The notes: generated by a model from the sequence alone, not told the origin. A DNA stretch of 64,000 bases from Parasphingopyxis lamellibrachiae (GCF_003385775.1 NZ_QRDP01000004.1:2692957-2756956); one strand, 5' to 3'; positions 9,351 to 18,432 are shown, counted from the stretch's first letter. A program made the numbers and translations.

Positions 9351-11105
9351 ATGCGTGCATTGATATTGGCTCTGGCTCTGGGAACCGCCATGCCCGCCTG
9401 GGCGGCGCCGGATGACGATCTGGAAATGTTGATGGACGAAGTCTGGGCTTCGGCCTTGCGCGACAGCCCGGTCATGGCGACCCGGGTCGGTGTCCATGAC
9501 TATGACGACCAGGTCTTCGATATCAGCCTCGCCGCCCAGGATCGTCGCGCTGCGGAGGCTCAGGCTTATCGTGACCGGCTGCGCGCGATCCCGCAGAATC
9601 AACTCTCGGCCGATGGGCAAACCAATTTCGGCATATTGGATCGCCTGTTGAGCGAAACGATCGAGGGCAATGGCTTTGGCCAGCGCGTGATGCTGTTCAC
9701 CACCTATAGCGGCTGGCACCAGAGTTTCGCCGGGCTGGCAAATGCCCTGTCGTTCCAGACGCCGTCCGATTTCGAGAGCTATCTCACCCGCCTCAGCCTG
9801 TATCCGACGATCAATGACGAGGCGATCGCGATCAGCACCCAGGCAGTCGAGCAGGGTTATACACTGCCCTGTGCCGTTCTGGACGGTTACGAACGGTCGA
9901 TCTCCGGCGTGATCGGCGACGACCCCCTGGCGTCGCGCTTCTACGCACCGTTTACGCGCCCGCGTCCGTCTGGCGTGAGCGAGGAAGCCTTTGCCGGGTA
10001 TGCGGCGCGCGCGCACGACATCATCACGAACATCCTGGCGCCGGAATATACCGAGCATCTGGAATGGTATCTGAACGTCTATCGGCCGGCCTGCCGCGAA
10101 GAAGTCGGCATTTCGGCGCAAGAGGGCGGTGCCGACTATTACGCATTCCGCGTCCGGCAGATGACGACCACCGATCTTACCGCGCAGGAAATCCACGATA
10201 TCGGCCTGTCCGAAGTCGCCCGGATCCGCGCCGAGATGGAAGCGGTTACGGCGGAAGCGGGGTTCGAGACCCGCGAAGCCTATATCGAGCATCTGCGCAC
10301 CGATCCGCAATATTATGCCGAGACGCCGGAAGAGCTGATGGCCGCCGTTGCCTTGCAGGCCAAGGAGATTGACGGGTTGATGCCGACCATGTTCGCAACC
10401 CTGCCCAGGCTGCCCTACGGCATCCGCGCGATTCCGGATGAAATCGCTGAAGGCACGACGACGGCCTATTACAGCCCCGGCTCGCCGGAGAGCGGCATTG
10501 CGGGCACATATTACGTGAACACATCGCTGCTAGACCAGCGGCCCTTATGGGAAATTCCTGCGCTCACCGCGCATGAGGGCGTGCCGGGGCATCACAACCA
10601 GATCGCCTTGCAGCAGGAAATCGAGATGCATCCGCTGCGCCAGAATCTCGCCTTCTTTACCGCCTTTACCGAAGGCTGGGGGCTGTATTCGGAGCGTATC
10701 GGCATCGAGATAGGGCTCTACGATACGCCTGCCGAGAATATGGGCCGGCTAAGCTATGAGATGTGGCGCGCCTGCCGGCTGGTCGTCGATACTGGCATTC
10801 ATGCGCTCGGCTGGTCCAAGGAGCAGGCGATCGCCTTTATGAGCGAGAATACGGCGCTGACCGACGCGAATATCGAGGCGGAGGTCAATCGCTATATCAG
10901 CTGGCCCGGCCAGGCTCTCGGTTACAAGATGGGCGAACTCAGGATTCGCGCATTGCGGGCGCGGGCCGAAGCGGCGCTGGGCGAGAATTTCGACGTTCGG
11001 CATTTCCACGATGCAGTGATCGGGCAGGGATCGGTTCCGCTGGATGTGCTGGAAGGACAGATCGACCGCTGGATCGCGGCGCAACTGTCGGAGCTGGACG
11101 GCTAA
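9351..11105 (+). CDS. DUF885 family periplasmic metallopeptidase-like protein
   Basis: A 584-residue secreted protein. I chose ATG 9351 rather than an in-frame ATG at 9321 because it is preceded by GGGGAG and immediately begins a Sec signal peptide (about 18 residues, ending AWA-AP). The body matches DUF885: a zinc motif HEGVPGHH about two thirds along, followed by FTEGWGLYSERIG and the late segment WPGQALGYKMGEL. This fold is related to carboxypeptidase Taq/M32-like helical metallopeptidases, so peptide hydrolysis is likely, but substrates are unknown. It stands alone, divergent from dodecin. Confidence 0.87.
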   Translation: MRALILALALGTAMPAWAAPDDDLEMLMDEVWASALRDSPVMATRVGVHDYDDQVFDISLAAQDRRAAEAQAYRDRLRAIPQNQLSADGQTNFGILDRLLSETIEGNGFGQRVMLFTTYSGWHQSFAGLANALSFQTPSDFESYLTRLSLYPTINDEAIAISTQAVEQGYTLPCAVLDGYERSISGVIGDDPLASRFYAPFTRPRPSGVSEEAFAGYAARAHDIITNILAPEYTEHLEWYLNVYRPACREEVGISAQEGGADYYAFRVRQMTTTDLTAQEIHDIGLSEVARIRAEMEAVTAEAGFETREAYIEHLRTDPQYYAETPEELMAAVALQAKEIDGLMPTMFATLPRLPYGIRAIPDEIAEGTTTAYYSPGSPESGIAGTYYVNTSLLDQRPLWEIPALTAHEGVPGHHNQIALQQEIEMHPLRQNLAFFTAFTEGWGLYSERIGIEIGLYDTPAENMGRLSYEMWRACRLVVDTGIHALGWSKEQAIAFMSENTALTDANIEAEVNRYISWPGQALGYKMGELRIRALRARAEAALGENFDVRHFHDAVIGQGSVPLDVLEGQIDRWIAAQLSELDG

Positions 11106-11129
11106 ACGTTTCGCGCCGGCCGTGGCCTG

Positions 11130-11504
11130 CTAGAATTCGAGCAGGGCACCGCGTTCCGCGCGGGCCGAACGTAGCAATTCCTGGGTGCAGCCAGTGAAGC
11201 CGCCGGGGCCGACGGGCGAGCAGCTCATCGTGCCGCCCCTGCCGACATATTCAACGCTTTGTGAGCGGGATAGCCAGCTCTCATTGGCGGCAAGATCCCG
11301 CGTGTCGCGCAATTCGGGGGGGATGCGATAGCGTTCGCTTTCGTCACGACGAACGCAAACGACGATGATCTCGCCATTGCTTGTCGTGCATTCCTCGTCG
11401 CCATAGACAATTTGCATCCGGACATTATTCTGCGCTGCGGCCGGCGCGGAGGGAATAACGGCCAGAGCCCCAACAAGTGCCGTGGCGGCAAGCAAACGCG
11501 TCAT
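11130..11504 (-). CDS. Hypothetical secreted protein
   Basis: A 124-residue protein with a clear signal peptide (about 1-24, cleavage after AAA/AQ). The mature part has four cysteines (two in C-TTSNGEIIVVC, two in C-SPVGPGGFTGC), suggesting two periplasmic disulfides. Small secreted proteins with the ExxVxC-RR pattern are common in sphingomonads, but I do not recognise a function. It is tail-to-tail with the DUF885 gene and lies about 100 bases beyond the end of coq7 in the same orientation. Confidence 0.75.
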   Translation of the reverse strand: MTRLLAATALVGALAVIPSAPAAAQNNVRMQIVYGDEECTTSNGEIIVVCVRRDESERYRIPPELRDTRDLAANESWLSRSQSVEYVGRGGTMSCSPVGPGGFTGCTQELLRSARAERGALLEF

Positions 11505-11601
11505 TATCTTCTCCTATTGCAGCCTCAACGCTACAGCCTTTGGCTGGGTCTTCGCAAGATGGCTTAACCAATATTGCCCGATGCTGAACTGGCCAAAACC
11601 G

Positions 11602-12156
11602 TCATATACGCTTGGCGGCCGCAATGGCTATACGGCATCCCAGGCGGATAGCGCCGGACAGGAAGGGGTAGCCGGGAGCCTGTTCCGCGCCTTCGGCAAT
11701 TGCGGTCTCCCGATGTTCGACCTCTTCGGCCTGGAATTCGGCGATCATGGAGCTGAGTTCGGGATCGGAATCGCCAAGTTCCTCAAGCTGCTCGCTATAA
11801 TGGAGATCGATTTCGGTTTCGATGGCGGCGGTGCAGGCCATGGCCGCTTTGGGCCCCAACAGCGCGGAGGCCGCGCCAAGCGCAAAGCCGGCGCGATCCC
11901 ATAAAGGCTGTAGCAGGGTCGGGCGGACGCCGCGTTCAATGGTCAGCGCGTCGAACCGATCGCAATGGCGGCGTTCTTGCTCTGCCATCCGCGCGATTGA
12001 GCGCGCTACGGGATCGCGATCGCCCAGGATGGCGAGTTGTCCGGCATAAATGCGGGTCGCGCCATATTCGCCGGCCTGATCGACGCGAATCATCGATTCG
12101 ACATCGGGCCGGGAATCGCCGGGTAGGGTCAGCGCGTCGTTTTGCGTGTCAGCCAT
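11602..12156 (-). CDS. coq7: Demethoxyubiquinone hydroxylase Coq7/UbiF-type
   Basis: A 184-residue di-iron protein of the Coq7/CAT5 family. Ligand motifs appear in order: R-V-D-Q-A-G-E-Y-G-A near residue 25, M-A-E-Q-E-R-R-H near 57, E-T-E-I-D-L-H-Y near 112, and E-E-V-E-H-R-E near 148. The enzyme adds the last ring hydroxyl in ubiquinone synthesis (5-demethoxyubiquinone to demethylubiquinone). It is the last gene of the proA-to-coq7 run; its start overlaps the end of dsbB by 28 bases. The length is typical for alphaproteobacterial Coq7. Confidence 0.95.
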   Translation of the reverse strand: MADTQNDALTLPGDSRPDVESMIRVDQAGEYGATRIYAGQLAILGDRDPVARSIARMAEQERRHCDRFDALTIERGVRPTLLQPLWDRAGFALGAASALLGPKAAMACTAAIETEIDLHYSEQLEELGDSDPELSSMIAEFQAEEVEHRETAIAEGAEQAPGYPFLSGAIRLGCRIAIAAAKRI

Positions 12157-12599
12157 GCGATCACCATAGCAGCGCCGATCGAAATTATCGCGTTAAATCC
12201 GGCCAGCGAAATACCGAATAATGTCCATTGCGGCTGATCGCAGGAGATAACCGGCGTCGCCATGATATCGGCAAGGAAATCGCCACCTCCGCCGGGGGAG
12301 GTTGAACAGCTGGTCAAGCCTTCCCACCAGCCATATTCGACCCCGGCATGGAAGACGCCGATCGCTCCGCTTGCGAAAATCGCCACTGCCGCAAGCCACA
12401 GAAAAACCGTTCCCATGCCTTTGTCGCGCAGGACAATAGAGAGCAATGCGAGCGGCACAGCGGCGTAATGCGGCCATCGCTGCCAATGGCACATTTCGCA
12501 TGGGTAAAGGCCGCCCAGATACTGCGAACCGAGAGCGCCTGCGAGCAGGGCGACCGGCACCACCAGTGCAAGCGTCCGGGCAAGGCCAATGGAACCCAT
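12129..12599 (-). CDS. dsbB: Disulfide bond formation protein B (DsbB-like)
   Basis: A 156-residue four-TM inner-membrane protein. The quinone-linked pair C-E-M-C (YPCEMCHWQRWPH) lies near residue 35 and the second periplasmic cysteine pair is C-S-T-S ... I-S-C-D near 101 and 122. DsbB reoxidises DsbA using ubiquinone, which fits its coupling to the ubiquinone gene coq7 downstream. It begins 17 bases after the S41 protease gene ends. The Gly-rich loop between the second cysteines (SPGGGGDFLAD) is shared by alphaproteobacterial DsbB proteins. Confidence 0.93.
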   Translation of the reverse strand: MGSIGLARTLALVVPVALLAGALGSQYLGGLYPCEMCHWQRWPHYAAVPLALLSIVLRDKGMGTVFLWLAAVAIFASGAIGVFHAGVEYGWWEGLTSCSTSPGGGGDFLADIMATPVISCDQPQWTLFGISLAGFNAIISIGAAMVIAWLTRKTTR

Positions 12600-12615
12600 T
12601 ACCAGATTATCCTAT

Positions 12616-13962
12616 CTACCGGTTGCGTGTGCGGTTGGCCGTCGGCGCGGCGGCAACCGCGCGGCGTTCCCGTGAAAGGCGTGCAATCGTTTCCACAGCA
12701 TAATGCATCTGGAAATCCGTGATGCCCTGTTCCGCCAATTCCTCGGTGGTGGCCGAGAAACGCGGATCGTCCCGAACATCTTCTTCGATCACGTCATCCT
12801 GCACTGCCGTCTCGTTGACCAGATGGCGTCTGAGATCGGCTTCACGAAAGCGCGGCGCATCCCGCCAGTTCGGGTTAGTAAGCTGTGGCACATCGAGATC
12901 GGGTTCGATCCCGCCTTCCTGCACCGAATTGCCGGCAGGTGTGTAATAGCGCGCGGTGGTCAGGCGCAGGGCGGTGGTTTCCGAAAGCGGCAGGATCGTC
13001 TGGACCGATCCCTTACCGAATGTCCGTTCGCCGATGATCAGGCCGCGGCGATGGTCCTGCAACGCACCGGCGACGATCTCGGAGGCCGAGGCGGTGCCAG
13101 CATCGACGAGCACAACGATCGGAAGGCCGTTGGTGTCGTCTCCCGAACGCGCATAATAGCGATCGATATCGTCGGCCCGGCGTCCGCGCTGGGATACGAT
13201 CTCACCGCGTTCGAGGAATACGTCGGAAACCGCGATCGCCTGATCGAGCAGGCCGCCCGGATTGGACCTGAGATCGATCACATAGCCGGTTGGCGGTGCG
13301 CCAAGCGACTGGTTGATGGCTGCAATCGCGGCCTGCACTTCCTCACCGGTGTTGCGGTTGAACGTGTTGATATTGATGATGCCGACCCGGTCCTGCACTT
13401 CCCACTCAACAGCATGGAGTTCGATGACTTCGCGGGTCAGGGTGAATTCGAGCGGTTCGTCGGCGCCCGGGCGCACAACGGTCAGGTCGATGGATGTGCC
13501 CGGCGCGCCGCGCATTTCTTCGACCGCTTCGTCCAGCGTACCGCCGAAAATCAATTCGCCGTCGAGATGGGTGATATAGTCGCCAGCCTGGATTCCGGCC
13601 CGGTCGGCGGGCGTGTCTTCGAACGGTGCGATGACTTTTACCGCGCCGTCTTCCAGCGTCACGGTCAGCCCGAGGCCGCCATATTCGCCCTGGCTCTGCG
13701 TCGTCAGGCGTTCAAAGCCCGTTTCGTCGAGAAAAGAGCTGTGCGGATCGAGGCTCGAGAGCATCCCGCCGATGGCGCCGCGCATCAGGTCTTCATCGCT
13801 GATTTCATCGACATATTCGGCGCGAACACGCTCGAAAACATCCATGAACTGGTCGAGCTCGCGATAGGTGTCGACATCGACGGCCGCGAGAGAGGCGGTA
13901 AAGGCCGGGATTAGCGCCAGGGTGCTGACGGCACCAATCGCACTGATAATAGGTCTTGCCAT
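12616..13962 (-). CDS. S41-family C-terminal processing protease (CtpA-like)
   Basis: A 448-residue exported serine protease. It has an N-terminal signal/anchor (about 1-27), a helical N-domain (DQFMDVFERVRAEYV), a PDZ domain (about 95-180, GGLGLTV start) and the S41 catalytic core. The catalytic Ser is in TASASEIVAGALQ near residue 310 and the general-base Lys in ERTFGKGSVQ near 335. CtpA proteases act in the periplasm on cell-wall enzymes and misfolded proteins. It lies just downstream of the EnvC-like gene, a conserved pairing that links it to peptidoglycan hydrolase control. The C-terminal tail is long and Arg/Ala-rich. Confidence 0.94.
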   Translation of the reverse strand: MARPIISAIGAVSTLALIPAFTASLAAVDVDTYRELDQFMDVFERVRAEYVDEISDEDLMRGAIGGMLSSLDPHSSFLDETGFERLTTQSQGEYGGLGLTVTLEDGAVKVIAPFEDTPADRAGIQAGDYITHLDGELIFGGTLDEAVEEMRGAPGTSIDLTVVRPGADEPLEFTLTREVIELHAVEWEVQDRVGIININTFNRNTGEEVQAAIAAINQSLGAPPTGYVIDLRSNPGGLLDQAIAVSDVFLERGEIVSQRGRRADDIDRYYARSGDDTNGLPIVVLVDAGTASASEIVAGALQDHRRGLIIGERTFGKGSVQTILPLSETTALRLTTARYYTPAGNSVQEGGIEPDLDVPQLTNPNWRDAPRFREADLRRHLVNETAVQDDVIEEDVRDDPRFSATTEELAEQGITDFQMHYAVETIARLSRERRAVAAAPTANRTRNR

Positions 13963-14036
13963 GGCTTTAACTCTCTAAACTGGTGCCCGCATGATAGCGG
14001 TTTTCGGGTCTTCGGCAAAGCTTATGCTGATCTGCC

Positions 14037-15236
14037 TTAACCGCGGCTTACGAGAGAGGAAATATCGACCGGCTCGCCGCCGCGGCGCAGTTCAACGGTG
14101 ACGGTCGGCCGGTCGCCGCCGGTTCTTCCGATCGGCGCGCCTTGCTGCACAAGCTGGCCCACCTGTACGCTGACCGAAGCAAGATCGGTGATCAGCGTCG
14201 TCCAGCCGCCGCTATGGTCGATAATCACAATCTGGCCGAAGCCGCGAAAATCGCCAGCATAGCTGACCCGACCAGCGGTTGGCGCAATCACCTGTGCGCC
14301 CGGCTGGGTGGCGATTGTCAGGCCGCGGGACCGGATGCCCGCCTCGGACACTTCGCCAAGGCCCTCCACCACTTCGCCCATCACCGGAAGGCGATAGGGC
14401 GGCCGCCGGTTGCTGGCGTTGCGGGCCGTTCGTTGCGTCGGCGCGCTGGCCTCTCCCGGCTGGGCTGGGCGCAATCTTGGCCCGGGAAGCGTGATCAGAT
14501 CCTCGCGAATCTCCGCCTGCCGGTCGAGTTCGGACATGAGCGTGCGAATATCGCGGGCATCCTCGCCCAGCGCCATGACGCGATCACCCTCGAACATTGC
14601 CGAGCGCTCCAGCTGCTCGGCCTGTTGCCGCGAACCCCGTTCGAGTGCGGCGAGTTGGACCCGGCGTGCCTCAAGATTTTCCTGTTGTTGTCCGAGCAAC
14701 GCGACCGCCCGGTCGGCCTGGAGGCGTAGGTTGGAGCCGCGCACAACCTCCGCCCGGAGGCTCGCCGTGCGCTCGCGGACTATCGGCAGCGTTGTCGAAA
14801 AGAGGGATCGGATATGGACAAGGTCACTGATGCTGCCCTGGTGAACCAGCGCCAGTGCCGGGGGGCGGCGCGCCATGGTTTGCAGCGCAGCGGTCAACCC
14901 GATGATCGTTCCTTGCCGCTCGGCGAGGCGCGCCCGCTGTCCGGCGCGTAACTCTTCGATCAGGCGAATGCGGCTTTGCGCAGCAGTGAGATCTGCCTCG
15001 GCGGCCTGCACCTGAGCCGCGGCGGCGGCTTCATCGGCAGCGGCGCGTTCCGCACGGCTCTGGGCATTTTCGGCTTGCCGTTCGAACTGGCTCGCCCGTT
15101 GCTGGGCGATGGTGCGCTGGCGCAGCGCTTCTTCCAGCGCTTCGGCTTCACTGCCGCGATCTCCGGGCTGGGCGAGCGCAAACGGGGCCAGAACTGCCGA
15201 GAACAAAGCGATCAGGGCGAGAAGGCGCACTATCAT
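14037..15236 (-). CDS. Murein hydrolase activator EnvC-like (LytM/M23 domain)
   Basis: 399 residues from the ATG at 15236, chosen because it starts a signal peptide (IVRLLALIALFSAVLAPFALAQ region) and lies four bases past the rlmH stop. A long coiled coil (about 25-235) full of Ala/Glu/Arg/Gln precedes a C-terminal M23/LytM domain (about 300-390, GLTIATQPGAQVIAPTAGRV ... VIIDHSGGWTTLI). The first zinc His-x3-Asp motif is not conserved, consistent with a degenerate activator rather than an active endopeptidase. EnvC binds FtsEX and activates amidases at division. A 74-base gap separates it from the S41 gene. Confidence 0.9.
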   Translation of the reverse strand: MIVRLLALIALFSAVLAPFALAQPGDRGSEAEALEEALRQRTIAQQRASQFERQAENAQSRAERAAADEAAAAAQVQAAEADLTAAQSRIRLIEELRAGQRARLAERQGTIIGLTAALQTMARRPPALALVHQGSISDLVHIRSLFSTTLPIVRERTASLRAEVVRGSNLRLQADRAVALLGQQQENLEARRVQLAALERGSRQQAEQLERSAMFEGDRVMALGEDARDIRTLMSELDRQAEIREDLITLPGPRLRPAQPGEASAPTQRTARNASNRRPPYRLPVMGEVVEGLGEVSEAGIRSRGLTIATQPGAQVIAPTAGRVSYAGDFRGFGQIVIIDHSGGWTTLITDLASVSVQVGQLVQQGAPIGRTGGDRPTVTVELRRGGEPVDISSLVSRG

Positions 15237-15240
15237 CCGG

Positions 15241-15669
15241 CTATCCTTCGCGATGATAGGGGTGATTGGCAAGGATCGAGCTTGCCCTCCAAAGCTGTTC
15301 CGCGAGCATTGCCCGTGCCATCAGGTGCGGCCAGGTTGCCTTGCCGAAGGCGATGGACAGGTCCGCGCTGGCTCGTTCTTCTGCTGTCAGGCCGTCGGCG
15401 GCGCCTATCAGGAAGCGAATTTCGCGAATGCCCTGATCCTGCCAGTCACCAATCTGCCGCGCAAACTGGACCGATCCCAGCTGTTTTCCGGTTTCATCCA
15501 GCGTCACGATCCTGCTTGCTGCAGACAGGGGAGGGACTTTGCCTCCGTTCTCCGGCAGTTCCGTCAGGCGGACGGGCCATCCGATACGCTGGACATAGCG
15601 GTCGACAAGCTGGGCCTCCGGTCCGCGGCCGATCTTCCCGCGGGCGACAATGTGGAGCGAAAGGCTCAG
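15241..15669 (-). CDS. rlmH: 23S rRNA pseudouridine-1915 N3-methyltransferase RlmH, probable CTG start
   Basis: Recognisable RlmH of 142 residues: N-terminal LHIVARGKIGRGPE, then DRYVQRIGWPV, LDETGKQLGS, and the SPOUT knot IRFLIGAADGLTAEERASAD with the C-terminal LAEQLWRASSILANHPYHR. No ATG, GTG or TTG exists in frame before the conserved first strand. The upstream in-frame stop (TAG) is followed directly by CTG at 15669, which overlaps the rsfS stop as CTGA. I therefore place the start at this CTG. RlmH methylates Psi1915 in helix 69 on the assembled 70S ribosome. Coupling to rsfS replaces a normal initiation region. Confidence 0.9.
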   Translation of the reverse strand: MSLSLHIVARGKIGRGPEAQLVDRYVQRIGWPVRLTELPENGGKVPPLSAASRIVTLDETGKQLGSVQFARQIGDWQDQGIREIRFLIGAADGLTAEERASADLSIAFGKATWPHLMARAMLAEQLWRASSILANHPYHREG

Positions 15670-16073
15670 CTATCGTCCTCGACAGGGGTTTCTTCGCTTT
15701 CTTCCTGCTCGCCAAAGCCCCACATGCGCTCCAGATTGTAGAAGCTACGGACTTCAGGGCGGAACAGATGAACGATCACATCGCCGGCATCGAGCAGTAC
15801 CCAGTCGGCCGTGGGCAGGCCCTCGATTCGTGTCGGTATACCGAATGCGGATTTCATTGCTTCGGCCAGCTTCTCGGCAATCGCGGCAACATGGCGCGTC
15901 GAGCGGCCGCTGGCGATGACCATATAGTCGCCAATCGACGATTTTCCGGCAAGCGGGATCGAGGTCACATCCTGTGCCTGATCGTCCTCAAGGGATTGCA
16001 AAATGAGCTGGTGAAGGTCTTCGGCCGTATAGGCTTCGCGGTTCTGGAGCGTCGCAACTGATGAAGCGGGCAA
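15666..16073 (-). CDS. rsfS: Ribosome silencing factor RsfS
   Basis: A 135-residue RsfS/DUF143 protein. The family core is present: LILQSLEDDQAQDV, IPLAGKSSIGDYMVIASGRSTRHVAAIA, and the C-terminal ADWVLLDAGDVIVHLFRPEVRSFYNLERMW. RsfS binds ribosomal protein uL14 and blocks subunit joining under nutrient limitation. A short acidic tail follows (EESEETPVEDDS). It sits in the usual nadD-rsfS-rlmH order, nine bases after nadD, and its stop overlaps the rlmH start. Confidence 0.95.
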   Translation of the reverse strand: MPASSVATLQNREAYTAEDLHQLILQSLEDDQAQDVTSIPLAGKSSIGDYMVIASGRSTRHVAAIAEKLAEAMKSAFGIPTRIEGLPTADWVLLDAGDVIVHLFRPEVRSFYNLERMWGFGEQEESEETPVEDDS

Positions 16074-16082
16074 AAGGTTTTC

Positions 16083-16715
16083 CTATGGGATGCGCCGTCG
16101 CGTAACCGGGTCACGCGAAGCTGTGGTTGAGAAGGCAAGATGCCATTGCGGATTGTCACGCCGCAAGCGGGTGGCGGAACGGGGATCGGGTCGAAAGCGC
16201 AAATACACGAGCGCTGGCGGTCTCCAATCGGTCCAATTACGCGACTGGCTTGCGGGCCGGACGAAGCGCCGCAGCCAAGCCATGGCCGGAGCGGACAAGG
16301 CTTCATCGTCATACCCCGGACGGGCGATTACGGCAATCACTATATGCCGGGCTATGCGCCGCCAGTTTTTCCAGCGGTGGAACTGGGCGAGATTGTCCGA
16401 TCCCATGATCCAGATAAACCGCCGTTTCGGATAGCGTCGGATCAGCTTTTCCAGCGTTTCCACGGTGTAGCGCGTGCCCAGGTCGCGCTCGATAGCGGTC
16501 GGCCGAATCCGTGTACCCCGCGCCATTTTCCGGGCCGATTTCAGCCGCGCCTGCAGCGGCGCCATATCCCTGGCGCCCTCTTTCAGCGGGTTGCCGGGCG
16601 AAACCAGCCACCAGATCTCGTCCAGCCCGAGTGCATCGAGCGCGAACAGGCTGATCCCTCGATGTCCGCCATGGGCCGGGTTGAACGAACCGCCAAGGAG
16701 ACCGGTCGGTTTCAA
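16083..16715 (-). CDS. nadD: Nicotinate-nucleotide adenylyltransferase NadD
   Basis: 210 residues from a TTG start at 16715, whose TTGA overlaps the stop of the upstream membrane-protein gene. The nucleotidyltransferase H-x-G-H motif is in GGSFNPAHGGH near residue 13, and the late phosphate-binding S-x-T-x-L-R element appears as RSATRLRR. A central block WIMGSDNLAQFHRWKNWRRI is typical. NadD converts nicotinate mononucleotide and ATP to deamido-NAD in NAD synthesis. The frame runs on far upstream of the TTG, but that extension has no NadD similarity and lies over another gene, so I rejected it. Confidence 0.92.
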   Translation of the reverse strand: MKPTGLLGGSFNPAHGGHRGISLFALDALGLDEIWWLVSPGNPLKEGARDMAPLQARLKSARKMARGTRIRPTAIERDLGTRYTVETLEKLIRRYPKRRFIWIMGSDNLAQFHRWKNWRRIARHIVIAVIARPGYDDEALSAPAMAWLRRFVRPASQSRNWTDWRPPALVYLRFRPDPRSATRLRRDNPQWHLAFSTTASRDPVTRRRIP

Positions 16716-17164
16716 GACGCGGACTGTTCCGTGCCGGGGGCGAGTAAGGGCCAGCGCAACCATGTGCCGGCGGCATAGGCGACGCCGTAGACAAGAACGA
16801 TCAGCGAACTCCAGATACCGAACTGTCCGATGGGCGTTGCCGTGAAAAGCAGAATCGGAATCAGGATAAGTCCGCGCAGCAAGTAGATCGCGGAGATTGC
16901 GATAAGGCCGGTGCGCAACAGCGGCAGGCGGCGGATCAGCCCGGCACCGGAAAAAGCGTAGGCGGCCCAGATTGCAAGGATCGAGGCTATGAAGATCGTG
17001 ACGATGGCCGGGTAAGAATCCCCCCGGGCGGCCATTCTCGCCATCTCTTCGCCGGCACCGAAAAACCGGTACCAGTCTGGCCCTCCGATAATCACCGCGA
17101 GATGCAGAAGGGCGGCAGCGCCTGATAGCCATCCACCGACGATCAGCAGAAATCTACCACTCAC
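16712..17164 (-). CDS. Hypothetical four-TM membrane protein between proA and nadD
   Basis: 150 residues from a GTG at 17164 that overlaps the proA stop as GTGA. An upstream ATG at 17197 would bury 12 residues in proA without a better ribosome site. Four hydrophobic segments are visible (about residues 5-25, 50-75, 85-105 and 112-132). It is rich in Leu/Ile/Ala with no cysteine pair or enzymatic motif. Placement as a translationally coupled link between proA and nadD suggests it is a true gene, but I do not recognise its function. Confidence 0.8.
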   Translation of the reverse strand: MSGRFLLIVGGWLSGAAALLHLAVIIGGPDWYRFFGAGEEMARMAARGDSYPAIVTIFIASILAIWAAYAFSGAGLIRRLPLLRTGLIAISAIYLLRGLILIPILLFTATPIGQFGIWSSLIVLVYGVAYAAGTWLRWPLLAPGTEQSAS

Positions 17165-18432
17165 GGCCTTATGTTCCCCTTGCCCCGCGCGATCCATTTA
17201 TAGGTCGTGAGGCCTTCGAGCGCGACCGGGCCGCGGGCGTGGAGCCGACCGGTCGAAATGCCGATTTCCGCGCCAAGCCCGAATTCACCGCCATCAGCGA
17301 ACTGGCTGGAGGCGTTGTGCATCACAATGGCGCTGTCGACCGTAGCGAGAAAGCGCGTCGCGGCATCCAGATCCTCGGTCACTATCGCATCCGTATGGCC
17401 CGAGCTGTGGGCGGCGATATGAGCCAGCGCCGCATCGAGCCCCTCGACCATAGCGGCCGAGACGATCGGTTCGAGATATTCGGTGTCCCAGTCCTCGGCG
17501 GCGACGACGACGACCCGGTTGTCCAGCGCCTGAACCGCCTCATCGCCGCGCACTTCGCAGCCGGCCTCGATCAGGGCCGCGACAAGGGCTGCGGCGTCCG
17601 GAAATTGCGCATCGATCAGCAATGTTTCCATTGCGCCGCAGATGCCGGTCCGCCGCATCTTGGCGTTGACCGCGATGGAGCGGGCCATTTCCGGCTCGGC
17701 GGCGGCGTGCACATAGGTGTGGCATATGCCGTCGAGATGGGCGAGCACGGGCACCCGGGCCTCATCCTGCACCCGGGCGACGAGCCCTTTGCCGCCGCGT
17801 GGTACGATGATGTCGATCAGGCCGCTCGCGCGCAGCATGGCGCCAACGGCTTCGCGGTCGGTGGTCGGCACGAGCTGGATGGCGTCTTCCGGCAGCCCGG
17901 CTTTGCGCAGCCCAGTGACCAGACAGCCATGGATCGCCCGGCTGGACTCGATCGCTTCCGAGCCACCGCGCAATATCGCGGCATTGCCAGCCATCAGGCA
18001 GAGCGCGCCCGCATCGGCTGTCACATTGGGCCGGCTTTCATAGATGATTCCGATCACGCCCAGCGGTATGCGCACCCGGCTCAGCTCCAGTCCGTTTGGC
18101 GGAGTGCTGCTGTCGATCAGCTCGCCGACGGGATCGGGGAGCGAGGCAACCGATTCCAGCGCGCCGGCAATGCCCTCAATCCGCTCCGGATCAAGCTTCA
18201 GCCGGTCGAGAAGCGCAGGGCTCAGGCCGTTGGCCGTGCCGCGCGTCATATCATCCTTATTGGCCGAGAGGATCGTATCTCTGGTCTCTCTCAGGGCCTT
18301 GGCCGCATGTTGCAAAGCCGCGCTTTTCGCGGCCGTGGAGGCTTGTGAGACAATTGCCGCAGCTGCGCGCGCGCGGGCACCCATATCGGCGATCAGGGCC
18401 GTGGGGGTCGGGATGGTGCGATGTTCGTTCAT
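17161..18432 (-). CDS. proA: Gamma-glutamyl phosphate reductase (glutamate-5-semialdehyde dehydrogenase)
   Basis: 423 residues from ATG 18432 (MNEHRTIP); an in-frame ATG six codons upstream adds only MIWPAA. All family landmarks are present: RVPLGVIGIIYESRPNVT near residue 115, ILRGGSEA, IVPRGGKGLV, the catalytic cysteine in the segment TGICGAMETLLID near residue 265, and FGLGAEIGISTGRLHARGP near the C-terminus. ProA reduces gamma-glutamyl phosphate with NADPH in proline synthesis; the ProB kinase is not in the window. It heads the coupled run that continues to coq7. Confidence 0.96.
   Translation of the reverse strand: MNEHRTIPTPTALIADMGARARAAAAIVSQASTAAKSAALQHAAKALRETRDTILSANKDDMTRGTANGLSPALLDRLKLDPERIEGIAGALESVASLPDPVGELIDSSTPPNGLELSRVRIPLGVIGIIYESRPNVTADAGALCLMAGNAAILRGGSEAIESSRAIHGCLVTGLRKAGLPEDAIQLVPTTDREAVGAMLRASGLIDIIVPRGGKGLVARVQDEARVPVLAHLDGICHTYVHAAAEPEMARSIAVNAKMRRTGICGAMETLLIDAQFPDAAALVAALIEAGCEVRGDEAVQALDNRVVVVAAEDWDTEYLEPIVSAAMVEGLDAALAHIAAHSSGHTDAIVTEDLDAATRFLATVDSAIVMHNASSQFADGGEFGLGAEIGISTGRLHARGPVALEGLTTYKWIARGKGNIRP

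Noticed and set aside
16716-17132. Long N-terminal extension of nadD
   Set aside because: Out-of-frame overlap of a membrane-protein gene; no similarity to NadD before the TTG.
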